A stretch of 64,000 nucleotides of DNA from Bacillus vallismortis (GCF_004116955.1 NZ_CP026362.1:2986501-3050500); one strand, 5' to 3'. Numbered from the stretch's first letter, positions 8,705 through 16,353 are shown. Notes: generated from the sequence alone by a model not told the origin. Translations and numbers: made by a program.

Positions 8705-9559
8705 ATGTTATTTGTTAATCAATTGCAAAACTGGGCAACTTTTTTTGTCGAAATGATTATTCCTGTTGTGTCCTTCGTTATTACCTATAGGCAATACGTG
8801 TTGCAAAAAAATGAAATGAGCACCCAAAACGAATACAGTAAAGTCACAAATTACACTCAACATGGCTTGTATAATGAGATGAATATTAATGTAGTTCATA
8901 ATAAAGAAACCGAAGAATACTTCTCTTTGCAAAACCAACTGGAAAAAGCTAGACAAAAAAAGTTAAAGTTTGAGCGTTTTTCTAGTATCATTGATAAAGT
9001 TTTTATATCCATCATTTACATAACGGGCGCTATCATTATGATTACTAACATTTCTTCAGCTTGGGATTCAAATAAGGGTATTATGAGCAATATACAAACA
9101 TTTGAATCCTCCGTCATGAATGCATTTCAAAGTATTGGGCAATTAACTCTACATCTAATTTTCGGATTAAGTATTGCTTTGTTTTTAAACTTGCTGTTAC
9201 TTTCTACGAAGAAAGTATCTATTCAAAACATCTTTACTTGGATATATCTTTTATTTTTAAATATAGGAGCTTTCCTTACTCTCACAGTTTTTAAAACTAA
9301 GAATTTAGGTGACGAGTTCCTTAAAATTGTTAATGAAGCTCCTGAACCAGAAGAAAACGTCACAATTCATTCTTTACTAGAGATAACCCCTCCCTTCTTA
9401 ATGGGTTTACTTATAGTCGCTTCTTTAATAGTTGCAACTTATTTATTAAAGATGTTACTCATAAAAGATCGGTTTTTTTCCACGAAAGCAAAATACAATT
9501 TTGGGATTGCTATATTACTGTTGTTTGCTATTCCTTTGTTGTTTCAGTTTTTAATTTAA
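8705..9559 (+). CDS. Polytopic membrane protein of unknown function, ICE cargo
   Basis: A 284-residue protein opposite in direction to the conjugation genes. A first membrane segment (about residues 8-27) is followed by a hydrophilic stretch with coiled-coil potential (about 33-92, rich in N, Q, E and K). Five more hydrophobic segments follow at roughly 97-120, 145-166, 173-195, 228-250 and 263-283. I recognise no family. Such stand-alone membrane proteins in ICE cargo slots are often entry-exclusion or abortive-infection factors, but that is only an inference from position. The ATG at 8705 has AAAGGG about 13 nt upstream, a weak site. The last 32 nt overlap a convergent small gene. Confidence 0.65.
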   Translation: MLFVNQLQNWATFFVEMIIPVVSFVITYRQYVLQKNEMSTQNEYSKVTNYTQHGLYNEMNINVVHNKETEEYFSLQNQLEKARQKKLKFERFSSIIDKVFISIIYITGAIIMITNISSAWDSNKGIMSNIQTFESSVMNAFQSIGQLTLHLIFGLSIALFLNLLLLSTKKVSIQNIFTWIYLLFLNIGAFLTLTVFKTKNLGDEFLKIVNEAPEPEENVTIHSLLEITPPFLMGLLIVASLIVATYLLKMLLIKDRFFSTKAKYNFGIAILLLFAIPLLFQFLI

Positions 9560-9737
9560 GTTTTTTATAAACTTTTAATACATGGTAGCTTGAAAGCACA
9601 GCAAATAAAATTAAACTACCGAATGCATAAACAAAATTACGTGAATACACGGATTGATACAAAATTAAAAAAGTGACAAATGACCATAGTAAATAATTTA
9701 TAATCCAAAGGAAAACATAAGCTCTCTCTGCTATCAC
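9528..9737 (-). CDS. Small membrane protein of unknown function, ICE cargo
   Basis: About 69 codons giving two hydrophobic segments (residues about 8-28 and 35-52) and a basic, helical tail. Translation would start at GTG 9737, which has no clear ribosome site; a CTG five codons upstream lies closer to a GGGGTGAT sequence, so the start is uncertain. The 3' end overlaps the convergent gene ending at 9559 by 32 nt. The lack of a good start and the overlap lower confidence that it is expressed. Confidence 0.4.
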   Translation of the reverse strand: MIAERAYVFLWIINYLLWSFVTFLILYQSVYSRNFVYAFGSLILFAVLSSYHVLKVYKKLKLKTETTKE

Positions 9738-9779
9738 TATTAATTTATTCAGTCTTAATCACCCCATATATTTTTAAAA

Positions 9780-9960
9780 ATAATTATCTAGCCCCCTATT
9801 CCCCCGAATCATCGGGGGACTCCCTCGCCGGTAGGCAGGAACAAACGGTTGTTTGTTCAATGCCAAGAGGGTTTGGGTGGCGCTGAATATGTCAACTCCT
9901 TATCCTCACTTCGTTCCGGTACCGTTGACACATACGTTTAATCGCATCACCTGTTTTTAT
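9780..9960 (-). other. Probable single-strand origin of replication (sso1-like)
   Basis: A non-coding stretch directly downstream of nicK with several strong inverted repeats. CCCCCGA/TCGGGGG has a 4-nt loop at about 9793-9810, GAACAAAC/GTTTGTTC has a 4-nt loop at about 9838-9857, and weaker pairings reach 9930. In ICEBs1 a functional single-strand origin, sso1, lies downstream of nicK and allows second-strand synthesis during rolling-circle replication. Position and fold potential support the same here; the origin family was not verified by alignment. Confidence 0.6.
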
Positions 9961-9980
9961 AAAGGTTTATCAACTTGTTT

Positions 9981-11039
9981 TTAAACCACCATGTCAGCGA
10001 CATCAGCTATAAACACATTCAACATTTTTTGATGTTTTTCTGCCAGTTCAGCTTCTACGATCATATCTGACAGATCAGTTTTCCCTAAGTGCTGATCAGC
10101 TTCCAGTACCATTTTCATAGTGGGGGCGCAAGAGTTACGAAGCCAGTTTCTTGATTTTTGATAGAAGTCTTTTTGTGGTTTTACGTACAAATGAAGCCTT
10201 CCAACATCCCCTATAAATTCAGACCAAAAAAGGCTCGTTTTCCAATGCTCTCTAGTGATGTTTTCATCAGCATCAACGAACCTTACATAGTTATTAATGA
10301 TCTGCATAGCGATTAAAGTTAAATCCTTTGTTTTCAATAAAGCATCTATAGCTACTTGTGCGCGTTCATTTTTAAGCCGCAGTTCATAACGATTCCAATC
10401 GCCTAGTTCTTCTAACGGAATGTTATACTTTTCTGCTTGTTCATAGTTTTTTTCGTAAAAGCAAAGATACGCTTCTGACTTTTTAGAACCGAAATATATT
10501 GTCGTTCCGCCTGTAACACCATCAGATAGATCAAAGGAGCCATTGAAATCGGATTTTCTAAAGCGTGAAATACATTCGCCCTTTTGGGCTTTTTTCAACA
10601 ATTCCGGTATAGAAAAGTATGTCTTTTTGTCATCAATCGCCAAATCAAAGCGAGTAAATGAACCGCCTTGTGCCATGCAGTCTTGAAAGAAGTCGTACCA
10701 TGTTTTCTTCCGGCACTCCAAGAAGGATTCAAATTGACGGCAACCTTGACCGGACATTTCTATCAAAACACCTCTGTTATCGTCTGGTGCAGAATAAAAG
10801 ACTTTGATATAGTCCAGTTCGTACGTGCCAACGTAGCCATAAAAGCCAGATGTTTTTTCCGTCATAAAGTCTTTGCTAAGGTGAAGAACTCCTTCGATAA
10901 TTCGGTCAACATCATGAGTTTTAAAAGAGACTCGAATGTAGTCAACCATTGATACTAAAGGACTTTCAACGGTTTCATTTTCTTCTTTTACGATTACTAC
11001 CCCCCTGTTAGCGTGGGGGGGTTGTTTTAGCTCATCCAT
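9981..11039 (-). CDS. nicK: NicK, ICE relaxase (rolling-circle initiator)
   Basis: Relaxase of 352 aa that nicks oriT, stays attached to the 5' end and starts conjugative transfer and rolling-circle replication of the excised element. It belongs to the MobT/Rep_trans family: an N-terminal winged-helix part, then motifs such as SFTRFDLAIDDKK (acidic metal-binding strand) and LCFYEKNYEQ near residues 180-190, with the tyrosine and lysine expected in the catalytic region. The start ATG overlaps the end of conQ by 8 nt, and oriT lies within codons 6-14. Length and sequence agree with NicK (YdcR). Confidence 0.95.
   Translation of the reverse strand: MDELKQPPHANRGVVIVKEENETVESPLVSMVDYIRVSFKTHDVDRIIEGVLHLSKDFMTEKTSGFYGYVGTYELDYIKVFYSAPDDNRGVLIEMSGQGCRQFESFLECRKKTWYDFFQDCMAQGGSFTRFDLAIDDKKTYFSIPELLKKAQKGECISRFRKSDFNGSFDLSDGVTGGTTIYFGSKKSEAYLCFYEKNYEQAEKYNIPLEELGDWNRYELRLKNERAQVAIDALLKTKDLTLIAMQIINNYVRFVDADENITREHWKTSLFWSEFIGDVGRLHLYVKPQKDFYQKSRNWLRNSCAPTMKMVLEADQHLGKTDLSDMIVEAELAEKHQKMLNVFIADVADMVV
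10999..11022. other. Origin of transfer oriT inverted repeat
   Basis: Inverted repeat with arms ACCCCCC (10999-11005) and GGGGGGT (11016-11022) around a TGTTAGCGTG centre, inside the 5' coding part of nicK. This is the ICEBs1 oriT arrangement, where the GC-rich repeat is bound and the adjacent strand nicked by NicK. Confidence 0.88.
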
Positions 11040-12474
11040 TCGCTTCGCTCACTCCTTCGCCGCTGGCCGTCTGGTCGCTTACGCTGCCGCTGGCGACTGC
11101 CGTCGCCTGCGCTCCCTCGACTCCAACCAGCGCATTTTTAATAGATGACATAAAATCATATCCTTTGGGCACGATAGGGCTGTAAAATTCCAACACTGAA
11201 CCTGTGCCAACATTGGCATAGCCTCGTCCAGTTTCTTTTTTATTAACAAATGCCTTATCAACATCGCCAAACATCATTCCGTATCCAGTCTCGGACATTA
11301 AACCTAATGACACACGGAAGCTAAACTGATCACGAATACCATCAGCCAAATATTTTGCATCTGGACGTTGTGCCCCCAAAACAAGAAAATATCCCGCCTG
11401 TCTTCCCAACATGACCAACTGTTTCATGTAAGAAAGGGTTTCATTTCTTTCTTTCATATCTAAAAAATCCATAAACGCCACATATTCATCAAAGAAGATA
11501 AACACAGGCTTTAAGCCTAAATAGGCATAGTTTTCACCTGTCTTATAGTTGGGCATCTGTTTCATTTCATCCATTCGTTCCATCATGCCATCTACAGACT
11601 TTCTTAGGCACATGAGAATGCCGTTCTTTTGGGAATATACCTTTTTCGGAAGCACTTCTTCCAAGTCTGCTAAATCTGCATTCTTAGGGTCCAATATTCT
11701 TACATCTGCCCCAAGTCCAACACACGCCTTGATAATCGTTAGCATGAAATATGTTTTTCCTCCACCTGTACCGCCAGAAATTAACATGTGCGGCAACTTA
11801 TCAAATTGCCATGAAATATGCTTCATTAACGGAAGGACTCCATTCTCAGCTACTGCATCATCAATGGAAATACGATTCTTTTTCACATCATAAAGAAGCT
11901 TAAAGCAAACAAAACCTTCTTCCATTTGCTTATCAACCAAGTCACAAAATAAGCCGTTTTCCAAATCCTTTCCTAAGTCTAGGAAGCGATTCTGAAAACG
12001 GCTCATGTCCATAGCAATACGAATATAAATGTGATTGTTTTTAACCTGGTAATACATTCTAGGAAAGTATGTGATCTTTTCTCTTGTGTCAGTTTCATTC
12101 GAAAAGAGTTTTCTTACTTTCACATTATCTCTTTCGTAAAACTTATTCGAGAAAATCATTTTTGCAAGCTTTTGCCTGTGAAGGATTTTCTTATAGCTGT
12201 CAAAGAAAAGAAAGTAAGATGCAACTATACTTCCAACAGCAATTAACAGAGAGCCTAAAACACTTTTAATGATTAAAGGTACATTCCACTCAAAATGTTT
12301 TATAACACGGTTAAGATCAAAATGAACCAGTTGTTCTCTCCAAAAGATCAACATAGACAATAAAAAAACAGGCACAAAGATAATTGCGCCTGCTAATTTT
12401 ACGTTATTTCTCATGTACGGGCGGATTCGTTTGCCCCTGTATTTCCAAAATCTTTTGTTTAAGAAATCACTCAT
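11032..12474 (-). CDS. conQ: ConQ, conjugative coupling protein (FtsK/HerA-like)
   Basis: Type IV coupling protein that brings the NicK-bound DNA to the Con channel. Two N-terminal membrane segments (about residues 24-45 and 66-88) precede a cytosolic FtsK/SpoIIIE-type ATPase domain with Walker A SGGTGGGKT near residue 235 and Walker B PVFIFFDEY near residue 320. The 480-codon start at 12474 is chosen because GGCGGGTGAT lies just upstream; a GTG three codons earlier is inside that ribosome site. The C-terminus is a low-complexity A/G/S/V-rich tail encoded by a GC-rich stretch unlike the rest of the gene. It overlaps nicK by 8 nt. Confidence 0.95.
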   Translation of the reverse strand: MSDFLNKRFWKYRGKRIRPYMRNNVKLAGAIIFVPVFLLSMLIFWREQLVHFDLNRVIKHFEWNVPLIIKSVLGSLLIAVGSIVASYFLFFDSYKKILHRQKLAKMIFSNKFYERDNVKVRKLFSNETDTREKITYFPRMYYQVKNNHIYIRIAMDMSRFQNRFLDLGKDLENGLFCDLVDKQMEEGFVCFKLLYDVKKNRISIDDAVAENGVLPLMKHISWQFDKLPHMLISGGTGGGKTYFMLTIIKACVGLGADVRILDPKNADLADLEEVLPKKVYSQKNGILMCLRKSVDGMMERMDEMKQMPNYKTGENYAYLGLKPVFIFFDEYVAFMDFLDMKERNETLSYMKQLVMLGRQAGYFLVLGAQRPDAKYLADGIRDQFSFRVSLGLMSETGYGMMFGDVDKAFVNKKETGRGYANVGTGSVLEFYSPIVPKGYDFMSSIKNALVGVEGAQATAVASGSVSDQTASGEGVSEANG

Positions 12475-12509
12475 ATATATCACCCGCCTGCCGATATGAG
12501 AGCATCACG

Positions 12510-12887
12510 TTATTTCTTTTCATTTCCACTAGTTAACGCGGCTGGTTTTGAGGATACAGCAGACCCTGCGCCTTTTAATACCAGATCTTCTGCTTCAACA
12601 GTCCAGTTAACATTAGCAAAATTCCCATTTGCTCTAGCAGAAGCCATGATTTTCGGATTTTTCAATTCAACATCCTTAAAGAAATCAAATTCCTTTAAAT
12701 CAACATAAGCAGGAATTGTCACTTCAATCTGCCCGCCTTGTACACTAGATCCTAAATTATATATCCTTGATTCCAATGTATCTGTTCTTTTACCATCTAC
12801 ATAGGCATAGCGCTCACGGTTTAAACCTAAAAATTTCAGTTCACCAAAAGTCATATTGATATCCGGTACAATAAAGTTTAAGTTCAT
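12510..12887 (-). CDS. helP: HelP, helicase processivity factor (DUF961)
   Basis: Protein of 125 aa corresponding to YdcP/HelP of ICEBs1, a single-strand-binding-like auxiliary that lets the host PcrA helicase unwind ICE DNA processively during replication and transfer. The beta-rich body ([19 protein letters not shown] onward) and the conserved [11 protein letters not shown] stretch are typical of the DUF961 family found in many Gram-positive ICEs. The start ATG at 12887 is preceded by GGGGATATGAA. It precedes conQ by 35 nt in the operon. Confidence 0.93.
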   Translation of the reverse strand: MNLNFIVPDINMTFGELKFLGLNRERYAYVDGKRTDTLESRIYNLGSSVQGGQIEVTIPAYVDLKEFDFFKDVELKNPKIMASARANGNFANVNWTVEAEDLVLKGAGSAVSSKPAALTSGNEKK

Positions 12888-13254
12888 ATTTCATATCCCC
12901 ATTTCATTTTTTATTATTTATTTTCAAAAGATCATTAAATTTCTAGTTTATTTTTTTGGATTCGCTCCGGTTCTGTATCCATCTTGGCGCTTATCAGTTG
13001 CTAACGGCGTTATGCCCTCATGGCAACCTAGTAGGCTAATTATAGCCATCAAGCTGACTACAGCTATTCCGCACGCTTATTCTAGCCTGCTACAGCATTT
13101 AAAGTGATTGCTGTTCATCACTCAAATACTCACGCATGACATTTTTATAAAAGTGCCGTATAATAAAGGTGTCTAATCTTTACACGGCGTTCTTGATGAT
13201 CATTCGTCAAGGCGCTTTTTTTGTCTATATGTAGTTTTCAAGGAACAAACACTC
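12888..13254 (-). other. Long structured intergenic leader before helP
   Basis: No gene can be supported in these 367 bases. On the transcribed minus strand there are short perfect hairpins: GGCTA/TAGCC at 13034-13047 and GCTG/CAGC at 13053-13064. An inverted element lies around 13180-13215, next to a T-run that faces the plus strand. A 12-codon reading frame (start near 13134, peptide MREYLSDEQQSL) has no ribosome site. The segment could be a structured untranslated leader, an attenuator or a second single-strand origin; the sequence alone does not decide. Confidence 0.5.
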
Positions 13255-13515
13255 CTAGCGACATAAGTTATACAGATCATCGTTATACAAAGTAAACACT
13301 TGGTTATCCTTCTTACTCAATGGACGAGTAGACCAGATACACCACCAATTCCAGCCTTTTAACAGCTCAGATACTTCCTCATTAGCCTTCAAATAATTAT
13401 CAGCATCAACAATGAATGTTTCACAAGTGGCATAATCTTTAAAATGGTTTAAATCCTTATCAGCCTTTAAAGCTTCAACATCAGTGATGATTGTTGCATT
13501 CACCCTTATTTTCAT
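13255..13515 (-). CDS. ydcO: YdcO, ICE protein of unknown function
   Basis: An 86-residue protein in the early ICE operon between ydzL and helP. A strong ribosome site (AAAGGAGGGATGCG) precedes the ATG at 13515. The sequence is mixed alpha/beta (strand MKIRVNATIITD, then acidic helices, and a tryptophan-rich KGWNWWCIWSTRP). No known catalytic motif is visible. Position and size agree with ydcO of ICEBs1, for which no clear function is known to me. Confidence 0.8.
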   Translation of the reverse strand: MKIRVNATIITDVEALKADKDLNHFKDYATCETFIVDADNYLKANEEVSELLKGWNWWCIWSTRPLSKKDNQVFTLYNDDLYNLCR

Positions 13516-13567
13516 CGCATCCCTCCTTTCAAAGATTCTTAACGGCTCCCTATAGTGGTATATAACG

Positions 13568-13828
13568 TCACACTATGGATGATTGCCGCAGCTTTTCAAT
13601 GTCTTTTCTTCCGATTCCGTAATGTTTACATATCCTTCGATACGAAACGCCTTTTCGCAGTAATTCATTAACATTTTCAATTGTTAAGGGAAGGTTTAAA
13701 TAATGATTGATGATGACTGAATTCAGAGCAATTTTCATTCGTGCTATCCAATCCCCTTCCATTTGTCTGGCCAACGGAACAGCTTCTTTCATAAACGAGT
13801 TTGTTATTTCAGTGTTTATATAAATCAC
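13568..13828 (-). CDS. ydzL: YdzL, small ICE protein with helix-turn-helix-like C-terminus
   Basis: An 86-residue protein whose ATG overlaps the stop of xis by 4 nt, so the two are translationally coupled. The C-terminal third (GVSYRRICKHYGIGRKDIEKL) has the pattern of a helix-turn-helix and could bind DNA; this is inferred from the pattern only. The place second in the xis operon matches ydzL of ICEBs1. Confidence 0.78.
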   Translation of the reverse strand: MIYINTEITNSFMKEAVPLARQMEGDWIARMKIALNSVIINHYLNLPLTIENVNELLRKGVSYRRICKHYGIGRKDIEKLRQSSIV

Positions 13829-14016
13829 CCCGTTTTGCTCTCCTGCTTTTTATAACAATAGCGCTCTTCAAATTTAGCCCTATTCACTTTGCCCTGAATA
13901 ACCATGTAACCATCATTCTTCATTTCAGCGTTTAAAACTCTAATGATCTCGTATGACTTTGCTTGTTTAACTCCTAGAATATTTTGAATATCCTTAGCAG
14001 TTAAAAATTCTTTCAA
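13825..14016 (-). CDS. xis: Xis, ICE excisionase
   Basis: First gene of the excision/conjugation operon: 63 aa with a winged helix-turn-helix of the MerR/excisionase type (FLTAKDIQNILGVKQAKSYE then RVLNAEM). Together with Int it drives excision of the element from the tRNA-Leu site. The start is TTG at 14016 with GGGAGGTGATT upstream. Transcription begins at the Pxis promoter just upstream, within the ImmR operator region. Confidence 0.9.
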   Translation of the reverse strand: MKEFLTAKDIQNILGVKQAKSYEIIRVLNAEMKNDGYMVIQGKVNRAKFEERYCYKKQESKTG

Positions 14017-14035
14017 GAAATCACCTCCCTATAAG

Positions 14036-14275
14036 ATAATCAACTTTTCGTGGCTACAATTACATTATATGATCACGATACGTGAACGTCAAGACTAAAA
14101 ATAACATTTCGTGATCAAATTTATCAAAACACATAACATAAGTAAACACAACGTGAACAAGGTCTTTTATGAACTTTTTCTTTTTTTACTGATTAATCGG
14201 GGTAAACATTTCGTGACCTGTAATGAATTAGTAAACAAATGGTGATAATATTATTTCATAATCAACTTTTCGTGG
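14036..14275. promoter_or_regulatory. ImmR operator array between xis and immR
   Basis: The divergent intergenic region holds many copies of a short motif around CGTG: TTTCGTGG at 14046, ATCACGATACGTGAAC near 14072, TTTCGTGATC near 14107, AACGTGAAC near 14150, TTTCGTGACC near 14209 and AATGGTGATAA near 14239. The 18-base ATAATCAACTTTTCGTGG occurs exactly twice, at 14036-14053 and 14258-14275, framing the region. Known ImmR binds several such sites to repress Pxis and control its own gene. Confidence 0.8.
14064..14092 (-). promoter_or_regulatory. Pxis, SigA promoter of the xis-conjugation operon
   Basis: On the minus strand TTGACG (14087-14092), a 17-nt spacer and TATAAT (14064-14069). The spacer contains the CGTG/CACG motifs bound by ImmR-type repressors, so the promoter should be shut off when repressor is bound. 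Confidence 0.88.
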
Positions 14276-14289
14276 AATGGATGAGAAAA

Positions 14290-14667
14290 ATGACTTTAGG
14301 CAAACGTTTAAGAGAAGCAAGAATTAAAACTGGATTATCTCAGAAAGAAGCAGCTGAAAAATTAGGAGTAACAAAATCAGTATTATCAAATTATGAGCGA
14401 GATTATAGAGACCCCGATACAAAAATGCTAAAACAATTAAGTGATATTTATAATGTCTCCATTGACTATTTATTGGACAAAAATCTTTCGAAAGACAGTG
14501 ATTCTAAATTGGATCAGGCATTCAATGAGGTGTTGCAAGATCTCAAAAATGAAAATACCCTCCATTTCATGAATGATGGAGAAATCGATGAGGAAACAGC
14601 AGAACTAATAAAAAAGGCATTAAAGAATGGGATAAAATTTGTTGATGAACTTAAAAAGAAAGAGTGA
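14290..14667 (+). CDS. immR: ImmR-type repressor of the ICE
   Basis: Helix-turn-helix (Xre family) immunity repressor of about 125 aa. The HTH is SQKEAAEKLGVTKSVLSNYE at about residues 16-35, followed by DPDTKMLKQLSDIYNVSIDYLL. The C-terminal part (MNDGEIDEETAELIKKALKNG) is strongly like ImmR of ICEBs1, while the HTH differs from the reference I remember, suggesting changed operator specificity. The start at 14290 gives MTLGKRLREAR; ATG 14281, three codons earlier, is also possible. ImmR represses Pxis, is destroyed by ImmA on RapI or SOS signals, and gives superinfection immunity. Confidence 0.9.
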   Translation: MTLGKRLREARIKTGLSQKEAAEKLGVTKSVLSNYERDYRDPDTKMLKQLSDIYNVSIDYLLDKNLSKDSDSKLDQAFNEVLQDLKNENTLHFMNDGEIDEETAELIKKALKNGIKFVDELKKKE

Positions 14668-14772
14668 TGAAAAATTTACACTAATAAATTCATAAAACAT
14701 AAGGTACAAAAAATCATTAAAAGTCATAAAACAAATGATCCTTTTAAAATTTGTAACATATTTAATATCTCA

Positions 14773-15180
14773 GTGCTTTATAGTCATTTAGGTAAAGTAA
14801 ATGGTTTTCTTCAGTATTACGAAGAAGAAGACCATTACCTCATTCATGTTAATAATTCTCATAAAAATAAGTCCTATATTATTGCACACGAAATTGGACA
14901 TTACTTTTTGCATAAAAACCTAAACACCTTTAAATTGTCAAACTGTTCCGTCATATTGAAAGATAAATTGGAACAACAGGCAAACATATTTGCAACCGAG
15001 TTAATTCTAACAGATAAAATGCTGTTAGATGCCCTCCCCATCATAAGAGATCTCACCAAAGAAAATGTGGCATCTTATTTTAAGGTGCCTTTATTTGTTG
15101 CGGAACAAAAAATTTCTCAATTTAAAAATACAACGGATTACATATTAAATTTGAACAGCAAAGTCGGGGCATTTGGATAG
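14773..15180 (+). CDS. immA: ImmA-type anti-repressor metalloprotease, apparently frameshifted at its start
   Basis: Zinc metalloprotease of the ImmA/IrrE (COG2856) family that cleaves ImmR. The HEIGHYFLH motif and downstream E of EQQANIFATEL are intact. The frame is open back to 14671 and reads KIYTNKFIKHKVQKII there, matching the N-terminus expected for ImmA, but it has no ATG, GTG or TTG before GTG 14773. That GTG has no ribosome site and would remove about 35 residues. The natural ATG at 14667, overlapping the immR stop region, leads into a five-codon frame because of an AAAAA run at 14670-14674. One A fewer would restore MKIYTNKF. Either a one-base insertion has crippled the gene, or an ATT start at 14674 is used, or there is a sequencing error. 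Confidence 0.75.
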   Translation: MLYSHLGKVNGFLQYYEEEDHYLIHVNNSHKNKSYIIAHEIGHYFLHKNLNTFKLSNCSVILKDKLEQQANIFATELILTDKMLLDALPIIRDLTKENVASYFKVPLFVAEQKISQFKNTTDYILNLNSKVGAFG

Positions 15181-15191
15181 GAGTTGACATC

Positions 15192-16301
15192 ATGCCAATC
15201 AAAAAGCTGAAGAATGGATCATACAAAGTAGATATAAGCGTCGGTGTAGATCCAGTTACAGGAAGGCGCAGAAGAAAAACAAGAATGGCAAAAACAAAAA
15301 AAGAGGCAGAAGAATTGTATATTGCGCTCAAGCATAAATACAATTCTGGCTTACAACCAAGTCAAAGAAACTTAAGTTTTAACGAAGTGAAAGATATATA
15401 CTTGGAAAATTGTAAACTTCACAACAAACCTAACTATTATCAGATTCAGTTATACACAATTGATAAACATATTACTCCTCACTTTATAAATAGTAATATC
15501 AAGAAGCTTACCCATACAGAAATAAGACTTTTCCAGAAACAATTGATTGATACAGGCTTATCTAACAAAACTGTTAACAACATAATGATCATATTAAAAA
15601 AGTTATTTGATACCGCAATTAATGAAAAAATTATTGATGTAAATCCATGCGCTGGAGTACCTAATCTTTCAATACCTAAAAAACAAATGAAATTTTGGAC
15701 ACCTGAGCAATTTAAAGCATTTGTAAAATTAATAGATGAAAATGAAGAGCAGCTTTTTAAAGTATTCTACACTGTTGCTTATTTCACGGGAATGAGATGT
15801 GGAGAACTACTCGCTTTGACTTGGAATGATATTGATAACGTAAGAAAAGAAATAAATGTGTATAAGTCACTATCATTTATTAAAGGTGAATATAAAATCA
15901 CTCCACCAAAGACCAAAAACTCTAATAGACGGATCAGTATTAATACAAAATTATTTGAAATGTTACTGGCCTGGAAAGAAAAACAACAAGACATATTAGA
16001 AAAACTTCAAGTATCATCATCAGACAACACTTTTATTTTCCAGTACAAAGAGAGGCCAGCCAATAAAGACATCTTTAGCCGAAAAATCAAAACAATTTGT
16101 AATCGAGGAGAAGTAGAACCGATCCGCCTTCATGATCTGAGACATTCACATGTCGCATTGTTAATTCATCAAAGAGAAGATTACATCACAATAAAGGAAC
16201 GACTAGGACATGCTTCAATCAAAACAACAATCGATGTTTATGGTCATCTCTTTCCTAATAAACAAAAAGAAACTGCTGATAAGCTGGATGAATTATTCTA
16301 A
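15192..16301 (+). CDS. int: Int, tyrosine integrase of the ICE
   Basis: Site-specific tyrosine recombinase of 369 aa, last gene of the immunity-integration module and 85 bp from the tRNA-Leu target. It has an N-terminal arm-binding domain (KKLKNGSYKVDISVGVDPVTG), a core-binding domain (about 60-160) and a catalytic domain. Visible catalytic residues are the Arg in FTGMRCGELLAL, HDLRHSH, LGHAS, and the nucleophile Tyr in TTIDVYGHLF. The ATG at 15192 follows AGGAG at 8 nt. The stop of immA lies 12 nt upstream, so both are probably cotranscribed. It integrates the element at the 17-bp core in trnS-Leu2. Confidence 0.95.
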   Translation: MPIKKLKNGSYKVDISVGVDPVTGRRRRKTRMAKTKKEAEELYIALKHKYNSGLQPSQRNLSFNEVKDIYLENCKLHNKPNYYQIQLYTIDKHITPHFINSNIKKLTHTEIRLFQKQLIDTGLSNKTVNNIMIILKKLFDTAINEKIIDVNPCAGVPNLSIPKKQMKFWTPEQFKAFVKLIDENEEQLFKVFYTVAYFTGMRCGELLALTWNDIDNVRKEINVYKSLSFIKGEYKITPPKTKNSNRRISINTKLFEMLLAWKEKQQDILEKLQVSSSDNTFIFQYKERPANKDIFSRKIKTICNRGEVEPIRLHDLRHSHVALLIHQREDYITIKERLGHASIKTTIDVYGHLFPNKQKETADKLDELF

Positions 16302-16353
16302 CAAGTGGAGTAAAAAGGAGTAAACCTTAAAAATAAAAGAGAGCATAAAAAAA

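Noticed and set aside
11079..11270. 63-aa frame within the end of conQ
   Set aside because: It arises from the GC-rich tail of conQ in another frame; it has no ribosome site.
13100..13134. 12-codon leader peptide before helP
   Set aside because: No ribosome site and no link to a switchable hairpin; kept only as part of the structured region.
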